A DNA stretch of 48,446 bases from Chloroflexota bacterium (GCA_018969485.1 JAGWYG010000019.1:1-48446), one strand, 5' to 3'. Counted from the first letter of the stretch, positions 1 through 8,529 are shown. Notes: generated from the letters alone by a model not told the origin. A program made the numbers and translations.

Positions 1-3
1 CCT

Positions 4-1188
4 TCATGCGCCGAGTGCCTCTTCCCACGCGAGGCGGATGTTCGGCAGCACCGAGATGCCGGCCACCATGCCACCCCAGATGTGCGCCGAGTCGTCGGCC
101 AGCCCGTGTAGCTCGGCGACCGCAGCACGGCGCCGCGATGCGTCGATCACCCGGTGCCGCTCGAGAAAGCGCAACCACGCCGGCATCAGTTCGAGCAGCG
201 CGGCTGCGACGCACCAGCGCGGCTGATGCAGCTCGAGCAACGCCTCAAGGTAGTATTCGAGCGTCACCCGGTCGGGGCAGACGAGCGGCAGTTGCAGGAT
301 GGCGACACCACGACGCGTGTATGGGTCGACCCACGGCAGGCCGCCGTGGGCGCGATCGAGCAGATAGCCCACCAGCGCGGTGCGCGCCAGACACGCCCGC
401 GCCGGCGAGATCTGCTCGATGCGCGTGACCTCGCCGAGAAAGCAGAACGAGAGCTGCTCGAGCCAGGCGGCGAGCGACTGCTGGGCCGCCGGGCGCGGCC
501 GTGGCGTGTAGCGGCCCATCAGCGCATCGATCCGCTGCCGCAGCCGCTGCTCGTCGATGATCCCGCCGCCCGGCAGCGCCAGGCGTATCCGTGGGTCGTC
601 GGCGTGAACATCGCCACTGCGCCACCACAGGTCCAGCATCACGAAGGCGTCGGCCCGCGCTCCCAGCGCGCTACCCTCCGGGCGCGGCGCCAGGTGGCCG
701 ATCGTCTGCACGACCAGGCTCAGGCGGCCGAAGTAGGCCAGGCGGTCGATGATGTATTCGACGATCTCGGCGTCGCTGCCCGCGGCATGGACGATCTGCT
801 CGCAGAGCGCCGGGAGCGCGCCGTCCCAGCCTTTGAGCAGGGCATCTTCGATCAGCCAGTCGAGGTAGTAGATCGCGTTGGCCGAGAAGAGCGTCGGCCG
901 CAGGGTGCGGAGCATCGCGACCACCTCGGCGAAGGCTGTGCGGTCGCCGTCGTCGCGCAGGATCGCGATCAGGTCGAAGGCCGCCTCGGCGTTCAGCTGT
1001 GCGTTGCCCACCAGGATCTGCTGGATGATCGCGCGCCGCTCGGTGGGCGTGGCGCGCTCGATGCGCGCCAGAAATGCTGCGCCGACATAGTCACTGCTCT
1101 CGCCGGCAGAAGCGCCGATGCCGTCATCGGCACAGCACAGATCGCGCAGGTACCCGCTGCCACACGGGCACAGCTCTTCACGTGGCAT
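4..1188 (-). CDS. SEC-C motif protein of unknown function
   Basis: A 394-residue protein whose N-terminus carries a SEC-C zinc motif: Cys7, Cys9, Cys18 and Cys19 in the pattern CPCGSG followed by CC. This is the motif found at the SecA C-terminus and in many otherwise unrelated proteins, where it binds zinc. The remaining ~370 residues look largely helical and I do not recognise a family. It is a lone gene on the minus strand, with its own promoter 46-74 bases upstream and an AAAGGG ribosome site about 10 bases before the ATG. It is not a SecA, because no ATPase motifs are present. The SEC-C assignment is firm and the function is unknown. Confidence 0.75.
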   Translation of the reverse strand: MPREELCPCGSGYLRDLCCADDGIGASAGESSDYVGAAFLARIERATPTERRAIIQQILVGNAQLNAEAAFDLIAILRDDGDRTAFAEVVAMLRTLRPTLFSANAIYYLDWLIEDALLKGWDGALPALCEQIVHAAGSDAEIVEYIIDRLAYFGRLSLVVQTIGHLAPRPEGSALGARADAFVMLDLWWRSGDVHADDPRIRLALPGGGIIDEQRLRQRIDALMGRYTPRPRPAAQQSLAAWLEQLSFCFLGEVTRIEQISPARACLARTALVGYLLDRAHGGLPWVDPYTRRGVAILQLPLVCPDRVTLEYYLEALLELHQPRWCVAAALLELMPAWLRFLERHRVIDASRRRAAVAELHGLADDSAHIWGGMVAGISVLPNIRLAWEEALGA

Positions 1189-1233
1189 TACACGGTCGCC
1201 CTTTGCGCAAGTCGCGGCATCTGTCTGCGCCCG

Positions 1234-1262
1234 ATTATAGGCTATCTGTCAAGGGTTGTCAC
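1234..1262 (-). promoter_or_regulatory. Sigma70-type promoter of the SEC-C gene
   Basis: On the minus strand, GTGACA (1257-1262) and a perfect TATAAT (1234-1239) are separated by exactly 17 bases. The predicted transcription start is about 38 bases upstream of the ATG at 1188. A second TTGACA lies inside the spacer but is too close to the -10 to pair with it. Confidence 0.7.
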
Positions 1263-1283
1263 GCTCGTGTCACGAAGCGCCGA

Positions 1284-2456
1284 TCACAGGGATTCGTCGC
1301 GACGCGCCACGAGCCGGCGCGCCAGCCCGCGCACGACCGTCTCGTCCGGATCACGGAAGATGTAGCCATAGGCACCCATCGCCCGGTGATCGAGCGCCGG
1401 CATCGCCTGGTGGTGCACCATGCGGGCGCCGACGGCGGCGAGCACCGCTGCATGGTCGAGCGCATGCGCGTGGCTGGACTTACGGCCGACGTACATCACG
1501 CACTGGTGGCGCGGCTGTTCGCCGGGCGCGCGGCCCGTCGCCAGCAGTTCAGCCCACAGGCGATAGCAATCGATGTCGGCGGTGTAGTTGAACATATCGA
1601 TGCTCAGCCCGCCGGGCGGGCGCATGTTGACCTCGAGCGCCAGCAGGCCGCCGGCGTCGGTGCGAAAGAACTCGAAGTGGAAGAAGCGTTCGCGCACCGC
1701 ATAGGCATCGAGGATGGCGCGGCCAGCGGCGGCCAGGTCCGCGGGAATGACGCGACGCGTCATGTAGTATACGTCGTCATCCTCGAGTACCACCTCCATG
1801 ATGCCACGCGAATAGACCATCGAGGTCGCGAAGACCAGCCGGCCATCACGATCCACCAGCCCGTCGAAGGTCTCGATCGTCCCCCGCACGTACGGCTCGA
1901 TGAACCAGTCATCGGCAGCCTGGCCAAGGAGCGCCTCGAGCGCCGCAGCATCGCGGACGGTCGTCGTGCGATTGGCGCCGACGCCGATATCGGGCTTGAC
2001 GACCAGCGGAAACCCGACCTGCGCCGCGAAGGCATGGACGGCAGCGGCGTCGCCGAGCCGCATACCCGGGGCGCAGGGCACGCCAGCCGCGGCGAACATC
2101 GCCTTCATCGCCGATTTGCGCTTCATCGCCGGAATATCGGCCTCGCGCGGCCCGGCGACATTGAAGTCGGTGCGCAGTCGCGCCTCGAGCGCCAGCCAGT
2201 GCTCATTCAGCGAATCGATCCGGTCGATCCGGCCATAGCGATGGGTGAAATAGCCGAGTGCGCGCAGCACCGCATCGTACGATTCCAGATCGCTCACGCG
2301 ATAGTACTCGGTGAGCACCTGGCGCAGATCATCGCCGAGCGCCTCCCACGGCCGTGCCGACACCCCCAGCACCGTGGCGCCACAGCGCCGCAGCGCCGCG
2401 CAGAAACGCGCCATCATCGGCGGGAAGTCGGGCGAGATGAACACGATATTCATCAT
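1284..2456 (-). CDS. ATP-grasp domain ligase, substrate unknown
   Basis: A 390-residue ATP-grasp protein (carboxylate-amine ligase/biotin carboxylase-like fold), expected to activate a carboxylate as acyl phosphate with ATP and join it to a nucleophile. Visible features are an N-terminal pre-ATP-grasp alpha/beta domain, Lys154 in VVKPD, a glycine-rich loop after it (IGVGANRTTT), Glu187 in FIEPYV, and the Mg-binding pair Glu275 and Asn277 in LALEVNMRPPGG. The chosen start overlaps the stop of the upstream aldehyde dehydrogenase as ATGA, with GGAGGG just before it; a second in-frame ATG follows directly. It is the last gene of the MoxR-to-ATP-grasp unit. Substrate cannot be read from the sequence; a peptide-like or amide product would fit the dipeptidase encoded in the same unit. 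Confidence 0.8.
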   Translation of the reverse strand: MMNIVFISPDFPPMMARFCAALRRCGATVLGVSARPWEALGDDLRQVLTEYYRVSDLESYDAVLRALGYFTHRYGRIDRIDSLNEHWLALEARLRTDFNVAGPREADIPAMKRKSAMKAMFAAAGVPCAPGMRLGDAAAVHAFAAQVGFPLVVKPDIGVGANRTTTVRDAAALEALLGQAADDWFIEPYVRGTIETFDGLVDRDGRLVFATSMVYSRGIMEVVLEDDDVYYMTRRVIPADLAAAGRAILDAYAVRERFFHFEFFRTDAGGLLALEVNMRPPGGLSIDMFNYTADIDCYRLWAELLATGRAPGEQPRHQCVMYVGRKSSHAHALDHAAVLAAVGARMVHHQAMPALDHRAMGAYGYIFRDPDETVVRGLARRLVARRDESL

Positions 2457-3898
2457 CCCTCCGCCAGATTCAACACCAGCAACCGTGGCTCGGTCATACT
2501 CTCGATCGCATAGCGCAGCCCCTCGCGGCCGAAGCCCGAGGCCTTGACGCCACCATACGGCATCGGATCGACGCGCCACGTCGGCACATCGTTGACGATG
2601 ACGCCACCGACGTCGAGCGTCTGGAACGCGCGCCAGGCGCGCCGCAGGTCGTTGGTGAACACGCCGGCCTGCAGGCCGAAGTCGCTGTCGTTGACCTGCG
2701 CCAGCGCGGCGCCGAAGTCATCGTATGGCTGCACCGTGACGACCGGCGCGAACACCTCGGCGCAGTTCACCGCGAGCCCGGGCGCAGCATCGGTGATCAC
2801 GGTCGGCGCCACGCACCCGCCGGCGACGGTTCCGCCGACGGGGAAGCGTGCGCCAGCGGCGCGGGCTTCGGCAAACCACGCGGCGACGCGCGCCGCTTCG
2901 CGGTGATCGATCAGCGCCGACAGGTCGGCCTGCTCGTCGAGCGGATGGCCGACGCGCAATGCTGCCACGCGCGGCAGCAGCGCATCGAGGAATGCCGCAT
3001 AGACCGATCGGGCGACGAAGATGCGCTGGACGCTGATGCAACTCTGGCCGGCGTGGCTGAAGCCGCCGACGGCGCAGCGCGCCGCGGCGAACGCCAGATC
3101 GGCGTCATCATGGACGATGCAGCCGGCATTGCCGCCGAGCTCGAGCACCACCTTCTTGCGGCCGGCCCGCGCCTTGATCGCCCAGCCGACCGCCGGCGAT
3201 CCGGTGAAGCTCACCAGGCGCAGCCGCGGGTCCTCGATCAGCGGGGCAGCGTCGCGTGCCGGCAGCGGCAGCACGCTGCACGCCTCGCGCGGCCAGGCGG
3301 TCTCGGCGATGAGTTGTGCCAGCGCCAGCGCTGCGCCGGGCGTCTGGGACGCCGGCTTGACGATGAATGGGCAGCCGGCCGCGATCGCCGGCGCGACTTT
3401 GTGGGCCACGAGGTTGAGCGGAAAGTTGAATGGCGTGATCGCCGCGATCGGGCCGATCGGGAAGCGCCGCACGATGCCGTCGCGCCCCTCGCCGCCGGCG
3501 GCGGCGTCGAGGCGCAGGGCCTCATCGGCCGAGCGCGTGGCCTCGTCGGCGGCGGCGGTGAACGTGGCGATGCTGCGCTGCACCTCGATGCGCGCCTGGC
3601 GGATCGGCTTGGCCGCCTCGAGCGCGATGACCGTCGCGAACGACTCGGCGGTGTCGGCGATGCGCTGCGCGATCGTGCGCAGGATGCTGGCGCGCTGGTG
3701 GGCCGGCAAGGCGCGCGTCGCCGCAGTCGCGCGCGTCGCCGCCGCGATCGCCTGCTCCAGGTGCCACGGCGTGGCGACGTGCACCCGCGTCACTGCGGCG
3801 CCGTCGTACGGGCACGCGATCGTCTGCGGCACACCCTCGAGCAGTTCGCCGGCCAGCGCGATGCGCCACTCGCGCACCGCGCCCGCTGCTTCCGTCAT
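2453..3898 (-). CDS. NAD(P)-dependent aldehyde dehydrogenase
   Basis: A 481-residue aldehyde dehydrogenase, a normal length for the superfamily, oxidising an aldehyde to an acid (or acyl-CoA) with NAD(P)+. The catalytic Cys287 lies in AGQSC and the general base Glu253 in LELGG. The cofactor segment ITPFNFPLNLVAHKVAPA and the FTGSPAVG turn are present. The subgroup resembles lactaldehyde or phosphonoacetaldehyde dehydrogenases more than betaine aldehyde types, but the substrate is inferred only loosely. The start at 3898 has AGGAGG seven bases upstream; earlier in-frame starts lack this. The stop overlaps the ATP-grasp start, so the two are probably translated together. The Gfo/Idh/MocA gene lies 85 bases upstream. 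Confidence 0.88.
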   Translation of the reverse strand: MTEAAGAVREWRIALAGELLEGVPQTIACPYDGAAVTRVHVATPWHLEQAIAAATRATAATRALPAHQRASILRTIAQRIADTAESFATVIALEAAKPIRQARIEVQRSIATFTAAADEATRSADEALRLDAAAGGEGRDGIVRRFPIGPIAAITPFNFPLNLVAHKVAPAIAAGCPFIVKPASQTPGAALALAQLIAETAWPREACSVLPLPARDAAPLIEDPRLRLVSFTGSPAVGWAIKARAGRKKVVLELGGNAGCIVHDDADLAFAAARCAVGGFSHAGQSCISVQRIFVARSVYAAFLDALLPRVAALRVGHPLDEQADLSALIDHREAARVAAWFAEARAAGARFPVGGTVAGGCVAPTVITDAAPGLAVNCAEVFAPVVTVQPYDDFGAALAQVNDSDFGLQAGVFTNDLRRAWRAFQTLDVGGVIVNDVPTWRVDPMPYGGVKASGFGREGLRYAIESMTEPRLLVLNLAEG

Positions 3899-3983
3899 CA
3901 CATCCCTCCTGGGCAGCCGCCGAACCCGACGGCACGCGCGGGCCCGCGCCGCCCCGAGCGGCGGCGGCGCATGATGCCAGCCA

Positions 3984-5057
3984 TCACAGCGCTTCCAGCC
4001 GCACCTCGGCACCTTCGGCGGCGCTCAGCAGCAGCGCCTCGAGCATCTGCTGGACGATCAGGCCGTGGCGCAGCGGGGCGGCGCACGGCGTGCCATCGAG
4101 GATGCATGCGGTGAAATGCGCCGCGATGCGCTCCCAGGTGTCGGGGCCAGTCGGCATCCTGACGCTGGTGTCGCACGGCGCGCCGTCGACGGTGCGCAGG
4201 ATACGGATGGCCTCGACGCCCTCGCGGGCCGAGAACGGGTCGAGCCGGGCGCCCGCCTCGGTGCCGAACAGGTCGATCGCCGCCTCGTCAAGCTGGTGCG
4301 ACGCCCAGAAACTCTCGATCTGCAGGCCGGCACCTCCAGCAAAACGCACGAACCCGCCGGCGTAGTCATCGGCAGCAAACGCCTGGCGAATGCTCTCGCT
4401 GGGCGCAGCGTACTCCCAGTACCCCTGCCCCCGCGGGCCGAACTCGGCACCGCTCACGCCGGTCACCGATACCGGCGCCGGGCGGCCCATCAGCCACCAG
4501 GCGGCATCGAGCATATGCACGCCCATGTCGCGCCAGGCGCCGCCGCCAGCCATGACGAACCCCGGGCTCCAACTGGGGATGCCGCTGCGCCGCACGCTGC
4601 GCGACCGCGCATAGTAGACCCGGCCGAGCTCGCCGCGGGCGATCAACTGGCCGAGGTACTGCGTGTTGGGATTGAAGCGGCCGGTGAGCGACATCATGTT
4701 CACGACCCCGGCAGCCTCGGCCTCGGCCACCATGGTGCGCGCTGGCTCCAGCGCGTCGGCCAGCGGCTTGGTCATCAGCACATGCTTGCCGTTGCGCACC
4801 GCCTCGAGCCCGACTGGCACGTGGAACTGGTTGGGCGTGCCGATGTAGATCGCGTCGATCTCCGGACTGCGGCAGAGTTCGCGGTAATCGGTGAAGAACG
4901 CCGGCGTGATCTGGTACTCATCGGCCACCGCCTGCATCCGCCCCCGGTCGAGGTCGCACAGTGCTGCCACCTCGCTGCGGGCGTGCCGAATGAACCCGCG
5001 TGCCTGAACCCGACCGATCCCCATGCCGACGATAGCGACGCGCAACATATCACTCAT
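3984..5057 (-). CDS. Gfo/Idh/MocA family oxidoreductase
   Basis: A 357-residue NAD(P)-dependent dehydrogenase of the Gfo/Idh/MocA family, which act on sugars, inositols and related polyols. The N-terminal Rossmann fold begins VAIVGMGIGRVQA. The family EKP motif appears as TKP (Lys97), and the WRDMGVHMLDAAWWLMG stretch supplies the usual C-terminal catalytic Asp/His region. AAGGAGG sits five bases before the ATG. Before the duplication at 5069-5544, this start would have been only ~24 bases from the dipeptidase stop; now the gap is ~260 bases. The Glu-to-Thr change in EKP is seen here directly; its effect is unknown. Substrate is not predictable. Confidence 0.88.
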   Translation of the reverse strand: MSDMLRVAIVGMGIGRVQARGFIRHARSEVAALCDLDRGRMQAVADEYQITPAFFTDYRELCRSPEIDAIYIGTPNQFHVPVGLEAVRNGKHVLMTKPLADALEPARTMVAEAEAAGVVNMMSLTGRFNPNTQYLGQLIARGELGRVYYARSRSVRRSGIPSWSPGFVMAGGGAWRDMGVHMLDAAWWLMGRPAPVSVTGVSGAEFGPRGQGYWEYAAPSESIRQAFAADDYAGGFVRFAGGAGLQIESFWASHQLDEAAIDLFGTEAGARLDPFSAREGVEAIRILRTVDGAPCDTSVRMPTGPDTWERIAAHFTACILDGTPCAAPLRHGLIVQQMLEALLLSAAEGAEVRLEAL

Positions 5058-5068
5058 GATGCCTCCTT

Positions 5069-5544
5069 GTGCTCCGGGCGCTCAGCGCCAGGTGCGTGCC
5101 CGCAGATCGCGCCAGTTGTCGTATGCCAGCCGGCGCACATCGGTCTCGTCGAAGCTGCGGCGCCGCAATGCCTGCGCCAGATGCTGCAGCCGGCCGGCGT
5201 CGGCCAGCCCGGCGGGCATCAGCGCCCCAGCGAAATCCGAACCCGGGCCGACGTGCCCGATGCCGAGCCGCTCGACCAGCGCGACGAACTGGTCGACCAC
5301 CACATCGTGCTCCGGGCGCTCAGCGCCAGGTGCGTGCCAGCAGATCGCGCCAGTTGTCGTATGCCAGCCGGCGCACATCGGCCTCGTCGAAGCCGCGGCG
5401 CCGCAATGCCTGCGCCAGATGCTGCAGCCGGCCGGCGTCGGCCAGCCCGGCGGGCATCAGCGCCCCATCGAAATCCGAGCCCAGGCCGACGTGCCCGATG
5501 CCGAGCCGCTCGACCAGCGCGACGAAATGGTCGACCACCACATC
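5069..5544. repeat. 238-bp tandem direct duplication of the dipeptidase 3' end
   Basis: Two head-to-tail copies, 5069-5306 and 5307-5544, align over 238 bases with no gaps and seven substitutions (about 97% identical). The right copy encodes the true C-terminus of the M19 dipeptidase. The left copy lies beyond its stop, in front of the Gfo/Idh/MocA gene. The unit is not a multiple of three. The break has only about one base of microhomology, so a small tandem duplication by slippage or template switching is likely. Confidence 0.95.
5082..5306 (-). pseudogene. Decaying second copy of the dipeptidase C-terminus
   Basis: The left repeat copy still reads as the last ~75 residues of the M19 dipeptidase, ending LRARTWR. 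Of its seven differences from the working copy, six change the amino acid in the dipeptidase frame. These include Asp to Ala in the conserved SDFDG motif, Leu to Pro just before it, His to Gln and Gly to Ser. It has no start or ribosome site of its own; a 98-residue frame covering it begins out of frame inside the working gene and is unlikely to be expressed. Confidence 0.85.
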
Positions 5545-6351
5545 GAGTGGCGTGTCGCTCGTGCGCAGGCCATCGGGCCGCAGGAAGCCCACATGCAGAT
5601 TGACCCCCACCATGCCGCCGGAGTCGCGAATGGCATCGAGCTGCCAAGCGGTGAGATTGCGCGGCGAAGGGCAGATGGCATGGACGTTCGAGTGGGTCGC
5701 CACCAGCGGCGCCCGGCTGTGGGCGGCGACGTCGCGAAACCCCGCCGCGTTCAGGTGCGACAGATCGATGACGATGCCGAGCTCGTTACAGGCGCGCACC
5801 AGCGCCTTGCCGGCGTCGCTCAGCCCGGGCCCGATGTCCGGATCGTGGGGAAAGCGGAATGGGACGCCGCTGCCGAAGCCGTTGGGGCGGCTCCAGACGA
5901 TGCCGAGCGAGCGCACGCCCGCCTGATGATAGACCTCGAGCGCGTCGAGCGATTCGTCGATGGCGTCGGCGCCCTCGAGGTGCAGCACCGCCGCCAGCGC
6001 CCCGGCGTCCCGCGCCGCCGCGAGATCGTCGCTGGTGCGCACCACGCGCACCGCCCCCGATGCGGCGCGCTCGATGCGGTGCAGCGTCGCGATCATCGCG
6101 TGGGTCACCCGCTGGGCGTAGCCCGGCTCCAGCGCGGCCGGTAGCTCGCCGGCGGCGGCCGGCGGCTGCGCCGGATCGTTGGGAATGAACACCGCGAAGA
6201 ACCCGGCGGCCAGCCCGCCGCTGCGCGCCAGTGGCAGATCGAGGTGCCCGCCGGTACCGCCGAGAAACGCCCCGGCGCCAGCCGCGCGCTCGTGCAGCAG
6301 CAGCAGCGTATCGTTATGGCCATCGAAGAACGGGACCAGCGCATCGTTCAT
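5320..6351 (-). CDS. Membrane dipeptidase family protein (peptidase M19)
   Basis: A 343-residue zinc dipeptidase of the renal dipeptidase (M19) family, which hydrolyses dipeptides (often with a D-residue) and sometimes beta-lactams. Metal and catalytic residues are visible: His12 and Asp14 in DGHNDT, Glu125 in HLEGAD, His198 in DLSHLN, His219 in VATHSN, Arg230 in CPSPRN, and Asp292 in GSDFDG. No signal peptide is present, so it is probably cytoplasmic. Its ATG overlaps the stop of the CoxE-like gene as ATGA, with AAAGG seven bases upstream. The 3' end is tandemly duplicated downstream. Family assignment is firm and the natural substrate unknown. Confidence 0.92.
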   Translation of the reverse strand: MNDALVPFFDGHNDTLLLLHERAAGAGAFLGGTGGHLDLPLARSGGLAAGFFAVFIPNDPAQPPAAAGELPAALEPGYAQRVTHAMIATLHRIERAASGAVRVVRTSDDLAAARDAGALAAVLHLEGADAIDESLDALEVYHQAGVRSLGIVWSRPNGFGSGVPFRFPHDPDIGPGLSDAGKALVRACNELGIVIDLSHLNAAGFRDVAAHSRAPLVATHSNVHAICPSPRNLTAWQLDAIRDSGGMVGVNLHVGFLRPDGLRTSDTPLDVVVDHFVALVERLGIGHVGLGSDFDGALMPAGLADAGRLQHLAQALRRRGFDEADVRRLAYDNWRDLLARTWR

Positions 6352-7571
6352 GGCAAGGCCTTTCGTGTGAGCGGGGCAGCGCCGGCCGCCGGCGTCTGGC
6401 GCCGCTCGGGGCGTGTCGCCGACAGCGTCGCCAACCGCTCGGCGAGCTGTTCGAGGCTGATCAGGTTGTGCACCGGCAGGAAGTCATCGATGTGGGGCAG
6501 CGCCGCCTGCATGCCGCGGGTCAGCGGCTGATAGCCGGGGCTGCCGAGCAGCGGGTTGAGCCAGATCAGCCGATGGCACGAGCGTTGCAGCCGCGCCAGC
6601 TCGCCGCCGAGCAGCGCCGGATCGCCACGATCCCAGCCGTCGCTGATCAGCAGCACCACCGGGCTACGGCCGAGCACGCGGCGGCCCCACACGAAATTGA
6701 ACGACTTCACGGCATCACCGATGCGCGTCCCGCCCGACCAATCGACGACCTGCCTGCTCACCAGCGAGACGGCGTCGTCGATGTCGCGGTGGCGCAGCAG
6801 GCGCGTGATGCGCGTCAGGCGCGTGCCGAAGACGAACGCCTCGACATGGCGCATGCCGGCCGAGATCGCATAGCAGAACTGCAGCAGCACCCGGCTGTAG
6901 CGATCCATCGAGCCGCTGATGTCGCACACCACCACCAGCGGCCGCGGCCGGACCCGCGGTGCGCGGCGGCGGATCTCGAGCGGCTCGCCGCCGAAACGCA
7001 TGTTGCGGCGGAACATCCGGCGCAGATCGAGCGCCGAGCCACGCCGCGCCGGGCGCCGGCGACGCGTGCGCCGCGGCTCGATGCGCCACGACATGCGCCG
7101 CAGCAGCGCCCGGCACTGCTGCACCTCGTCGTGGCTGAACTGGCCAAAATCCTTGTGGCGCAGATTCTCCACCGCGCTGAACGTCAGCGTGGTGCCGACG
7201 CGCTCCTCGCGCTCATCGCGTGGCGTGCCATCGCCATCGCTGCCGCCCCGCGGCCGCGGCGGCAGGCGCAGCGCGCGCGTCTTGCTGCGCAGCAGCGGGA
7301 TCGCCAGCATGCTCGGATCGAACTCGCTGCCGGTGCGCCAGTAGAAGCTGAACGCCGCATCGAACAGCGGCAGATCCTCGTGGCGGCAGATCAGCGTGCT
7401 GCGCGCGGCGCCACGAAAGTCATCGCGGCTGGTGATCGGCACGACCTCCAGCGCCCGCGCCAGATCGAGCGTCTGGCCATTGCTCACCTTGACGCCGGTG
7501 GCGCGCAGCAGGTGCACAAACGCCAGCACATGCTGCAGCAGATGGCCCCCGGCCGACGCATCGCCCGTCAC
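6348..7571 (-). CDS. CoxE-like VWA domain protein
   Basis: A 407-residue protein with a C-terminal von Willebrand factor A domain. The MIDAS metal site is complete: Asp217, Ser219 and Ser221 in DISGS, then WSGGTRIGDA and LLISDGWDRGD. The N-terminal ~130 residues match the CoxE/YeaD-type helical region, followed by an Arg-rich linker. Such proteins pair with MoxR AAA+ ATPases to mature or remodel metalloenzymes or complexes. Here the MoxR gene is immediately upstream and overlaps as ATGA. No CO dehydrogenase genes (coxL, coxM, coxS) are nearby, so the client is unknown; the oxidoreductases in the same unit are possible clients. Confidence 0.88.
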   Translation of the reverse strand: MTGDASAGGHLLQHVLAFVHLLRATGVKVSNGQTLDLARALEVVPITSRDDFRGAARSTLICRHEDLPLFDAAFSFYWRTGSEFDPSMLAIPLLRSKTRALRLPPRPRGGSDGDGTPRDEREERVGTTLTFSAVENLRHKDFGQFSHDEVQQCRALLRRMSWRIEPRRTRRRRPARRGSALDLRRMFRRNMRFGGEPLEIRRRAPRVRPRPLVVVCDISGSMDRYSRVLLQFCYAISAGMRHVEAFVFGTRLTRITRLLRHRDIDDAVSLVSRQVVDWSGGTRIGDAVKSFNFVWGRRVLGRSPVVLLISDGWDRGDPALLGGELARLQRSCHRLIWLNPLLGSPGYQPLTRGMQAALPHIDDFLPVHNLISLEQLAERLATLSATRPERRQTPAAGAAPLTRKALP

Positions 7572-8461
7572 ACGCCCACCTTCTGCAGCAACGCCTTCAG
7601 GCCGTTGCCACGCACCTGGGCGATATCGTCCTGATACTTCAGGATCGCTCCCAGCGTATCATCGACCAGCTCGGCGCTCAGCTCGCGGGCATCGAGCGCC
7701 AGCAGGGCGCTGGTCCAGTCCAGCGTCTCGGCGACGCCCGGCAGCTTGAACAGCTCCATGCGGCGCAATTCCTGGACGAACAGCACGACCTGCTGCGACA
7801 GGCGCTCGCCGGCGCCGGGAATGCGCGTCGTGACGATCTGGAACTCGCGCGCCAGCGAGGGGTAGTCGACCCAGTAGAACAGGCAGCGACGCTTCAGGGC
7901 ATCATGGACCTCGCGCGTGCGGTTGCTGGTGATGATCACGGTGGGTGGCACCGCGGCGCGTATCGTGCCGATCTCGGGGATGCTGATCTGCCAATCCGAG
8001 AGCAGCTCGAGCAGGAATGCCTCGAACTCCTCGTCGGCGCGATCGAGCTCGTCGATCAGCAGCACCGGCGACTGTGCGTGCGTGCCATCGATCGCCTGCA
8101 GCAGCGGCCGTCGGATCAGGAACTCGGGGCTGAAGATCTGCTCGAGCGCCGTCGCCGCCTGACCAGCGGCCTCGAGCATGCGAATCTGCAGGATCTGCCG
8201 GGTGTAGTTCCACTCGTAGATGGTGGTGGCGACGTCGAGGCCTTCGTAGCACTGCAGGCGGATGAGCGGGCGCTGCTGCAAGGCGGCCAGCGTCTTGGCG
8301 ATCTCGGTCTTGCCGACACCGGCCTCGCCCTCGAGCAGCAGCGGCTTCTGCAGCTTGAGTGCCAGAAACAACGACGTGACCAGCTGACGATCGGCGACAT
8401 ACTGTCGTTCGAGCAATGCCTGCTGCAAGGCATCGATCGACGTGACTTCCATGGCGGCCAT
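7568..8461 (-). CDS. MoxR-family AAA+ ATPase
   Basis: A 297-residue MoxR/CoxD-type AAA+ ATPase. Walker A is GEAGVGKT at residues 45-52, Walker B is LLIDELD at 134-140, and the sensor stretch TVIITSNRTREVHDALKRRC follows near residue 180. These ATPases form hexamers and work with VWA proteins, such as the CoxE-like protein encoded next, as chaperones for enzyme maturation. It is the first gene of the unit: GGGAGGAAAC precedes the ATG and a good promoter lies at 8501-8529. The family is certain and the client is not. Confidence 0.93.
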   Translation of the reverse strand: MAAMEVTSIDALQQALLERQYVADRQLVTSLFLALKLQKPLLLEGEAGVGKTEIAKTLAALQQRPLIRLQCYEGLDVATTIYEWNYTRQILQIRMLEAAGQAATALEQIFSPEFLIRRPLLQAIDGTHAQSPVLLIDELDRADEEFEAFLLELLSDWQISIPEIGTIRAAVPPTVIITSNRTREVHDALKRRCLFYWVDYPSLAREFQIVTTRIPGAGERLSQQVVLFVQELRRMELFKLPGVAETLDWTSALLALDARELSAELVDDTLGAILKYQDDIAQVRGNGLKALLQKVGV

Positions 8462-8500
8462 GTTTCCTCCCGCTGGACGACGGCACTCGTGCGTCGCCGT

Positions 8501-8529
8501 ATCTTACACGGTGGTGCGCCCGACGGCAA
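8501..8529 (-). promoter_or_regulatory. Promoter of the MoxR-to-ATP-grasp unit
   Basis: On the minus strand, TTGCCG (8524-8529) and TAAGAT (8501-8506) are spaced by 17 bases. The start of transcription would be ~30 bases upstream of the MoxR ATG. The next ribosome-ready gene boundary without a promoter-like sequence is far downstream, so this probably drives the whole minus-strand unit. Confidence 0.6.

Noticed and set aside
1240-1256. TTGACA seven bases from TATAAT as the SEC-C gene promoter
   Set aside because: The spacing is far too short; the GTGACA 17 bases from the -10 fits instead.
5082-5378. A 98-residue frame in the dipeptidase duplication
   Set aside because: Its start lies out of frame inside the working gene and lacks a ribosome site. 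Most of it is the decayed repeat copy, so it is recorded as a pseudogene.
6348-8461. CO dehydrogenase accessory operon (coxD/coxE)
   Set aside because: The families match, but no coxL, coxM or coxS genes lie nearby, so CO oxidation is not supported.
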